Origin: Alphaproteobacteria bacterium
GTDB taxonomy: Bacteria; Pseudomonadota; Alphaproteobacteria; RF32; CAG-239
Direction: 5' to 3'
DNA: 64,000 nt
Assembly: GCA_017501665.1 (NCBI GenBank)
Contig: JAFVWM010000005.1
Span: 62,001-126,000 of the forward strand
The notes under the pieces were generated by a model. The model made no database searches. It was given only the letters and a program-made list of their open reading frames with translations, and was not told where the DNA came from. Made by a program: the position numbers and the translations under genes. Positions 63,487-64,000 of the stretch are shown here, one piece after another. The first letter of the stretch is position 1. Every line of letters begins with the position of its first letter.

Positions 63487-63527
63487 GAGAGATTGCGGTT
63501 GAAAGGAAATAAAGTCCGCAATCTCTC
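63487..63527. repeat. 12-bp inverted repeat directly before the recombinase ribosome site
   Basis: GAGAGATTGCGG and CCGCAATCTCTC with a 17-base spacer, perfect arms. On the minus strand the hairpin ends a few bases before AAGGAG of the recombinase. It lacks a T run, so it is not a standard terminator. It could be a translational control hairpin or a recombination site. Confidence 0.75.
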
Positions 63528-63535
63528 GGTTGCTT

Positions 63536-63697
63536 TTATTTGGTTGGTTTCACGATTGCTTGGTAGAAAACTGTATATCTTGGCGGATGTGTCATTGTGG
63601 CGATACCGCCCTGAAGTTGCCATCCTTGCTTGAGCTTCTCATTCACCCATTTGCAAAGTTCTTCCAGGTCAGGTGTGGCTAAAACATCATATTTCAT
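63536..63697 (-). CDS. DUF1737 domain protein
   Basis: A 53-residue protein, MKYDVLATPDLEELCKWVNE, then LKQGWQLQGG and RYTVFYQAIV, which matches the small DUF1737 fold (Leu-Val-Asn, GW..GG, YQA). Its ATG overlaps the stop of the DUF3768 gene by one base (TAATG). DUF1737 and DUF3768 proteins are often carried on plasmids and mobile elements in alphaproteobacteria, to my knowledge. The function is unknown. Confidence 0.75.
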   Translation of the reverse strand: MKYDVLATPDLEELCKWVNEKLKQGWQLQGGIATMTHPPRYTVFYQAIVKPTK

Positions 63698-63999
63698 TAG
63701 TATTCCTCCGCATACATAATCGTCAAAACTCTATTGGTTACTCTTGGGTTTGATACATCCGGTGAGAGATACAAAAACTCTTGGTCATAGTAATCAATCT
63801 TCCAGAAAATTCGTTTACCTTTATAGTCAAAGTCTCCGAAGTCATGCTCATTGTAAGGGTCGTTGTTTTCATCAAAGTTATCAAAAGTCCGCACTTTGGT
63901 TATAATTGCTTCAAGGTCTTCTTTTGTATTGCTACGAATACCTTGGGTTAAAACGAGCGTTCCTTGTGATAAATGTTTCCGGAAGTTGTCGTTCTGAAG
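63697..63999 (-). CDS. DUF3768 domain protein, partial (start beyond window)
   Basis: The frame is open to the window edge; 100 residues are visible, starting LQNDNFRKHLSQGTLVLTQG. NNDPYNEHDFGDF, RIFWKIDYYD and the end TNRVLTIMYAEEY are the DUF3768 signature. The true start lies beyond 64000. It is the first visible gene of the element's minus-strand operon with DUF1737. Confidence 0.8.
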   Translation of the reverse strand, partial: LQNDNFRKHLSQGTLVLTQGIRSNTKEDLEAIITKVRTFDNFDENNDPYNEHDFGDFDYKGKRIFWKIDYYDQEFLYLSPDVSNPRVTNRVLTIMYAEEY

Positions 64000-64000
64000 A

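Overview
The window looks like chromosomal DNA of a low-GC, low-oxygen-tolerant alphaproteobacterium, possibly one of the uncultured gut lineages. The placement is inference. It rests on the response regulator CtrA divergent from fliI-fliJ, the secB / Tim44-like / mltA neighbourhood, the YfgM-like / bamB / der operon, an initiator tRNA with an A29-U41 pair, and a eukaryote-type isoleucyl-tRNA synthetase. There is an oxygen-sensitive class III ribonucleotide reductase and an Fe-type superoxide dismutase. No rRNA gene or CRISPR array is visible.

Layout. 1-2.8 kb: a partial membrane gene, mltA and a Tim44-like gene, with secB divergent. 2.8-6.8 kb: an unrecognised 1330-residue protein with internal repeats. 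7-11 kb: ileS, a two-gene cassette of small proteins, and an intergenic repeat cluster. 11.4-24.8 kb: eno, a dCMP deaminase-like gene, a LuxR-type regulator whose phospho-site is Asn, ldcA plus a Mur ligase, a four-gene Bat operon, tyrS, anmK and trpS. 24.9-31.5 kb: serS, then a MEMO-AMMECR1 fusion / M49-like peptidase / sdaA operon and two small envelope genes. 31.5-36.5 kb: fba, tkt, a lipoprotein and an RNA methyltransferase. 36.7-45.2 kb: a membrane protein, the YfgM-like/bamB/der operon, a second small-protein cassette, sodB, fliJ, fliI and ctrA. 45.2-53 kb: a second intergenic repeat cluster, a frameshifted Cys-rich secreted protein, nrdG with a split nrdD, and a TolC-like lipoprotein. 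53-60.5 kb: two tandem VirB8-like genes, a DUF2207-like protein, a stand-alone GlmU-type nucleotidyltransferase, pepF and csp. 60.5-64 kb: initiator tRNA followed by what appears to be the edge of an integrated element, with two GIY-YIG nuclease genes, a short tyrosine recombinase, and DUF1737 and DUF3768 genes.

Themes. MltA, LdcA, the Mpl/MurC-type ligase and AnmK are all enzymes of murein turnover and recycling. The Bat operon uses ATGA start/stop overlaps throughout. The anaerobic dNTP module is preceded by two NrdR-box-like sites 31 bp apart, and its glycyl-radical loop is encoded by a separate 72-codon gene. The least explained items are the 1330-residue protein, the paralogous small-protein cassettes at 10.4 and 41.3 kb, the isolated VirB8-like pair next to a TolC-like/cadherin-like lipoprotein, and the GIY-YIG pair in the tRNA-proximal element. 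All functional statements come from reading the sequence; no database search was run.
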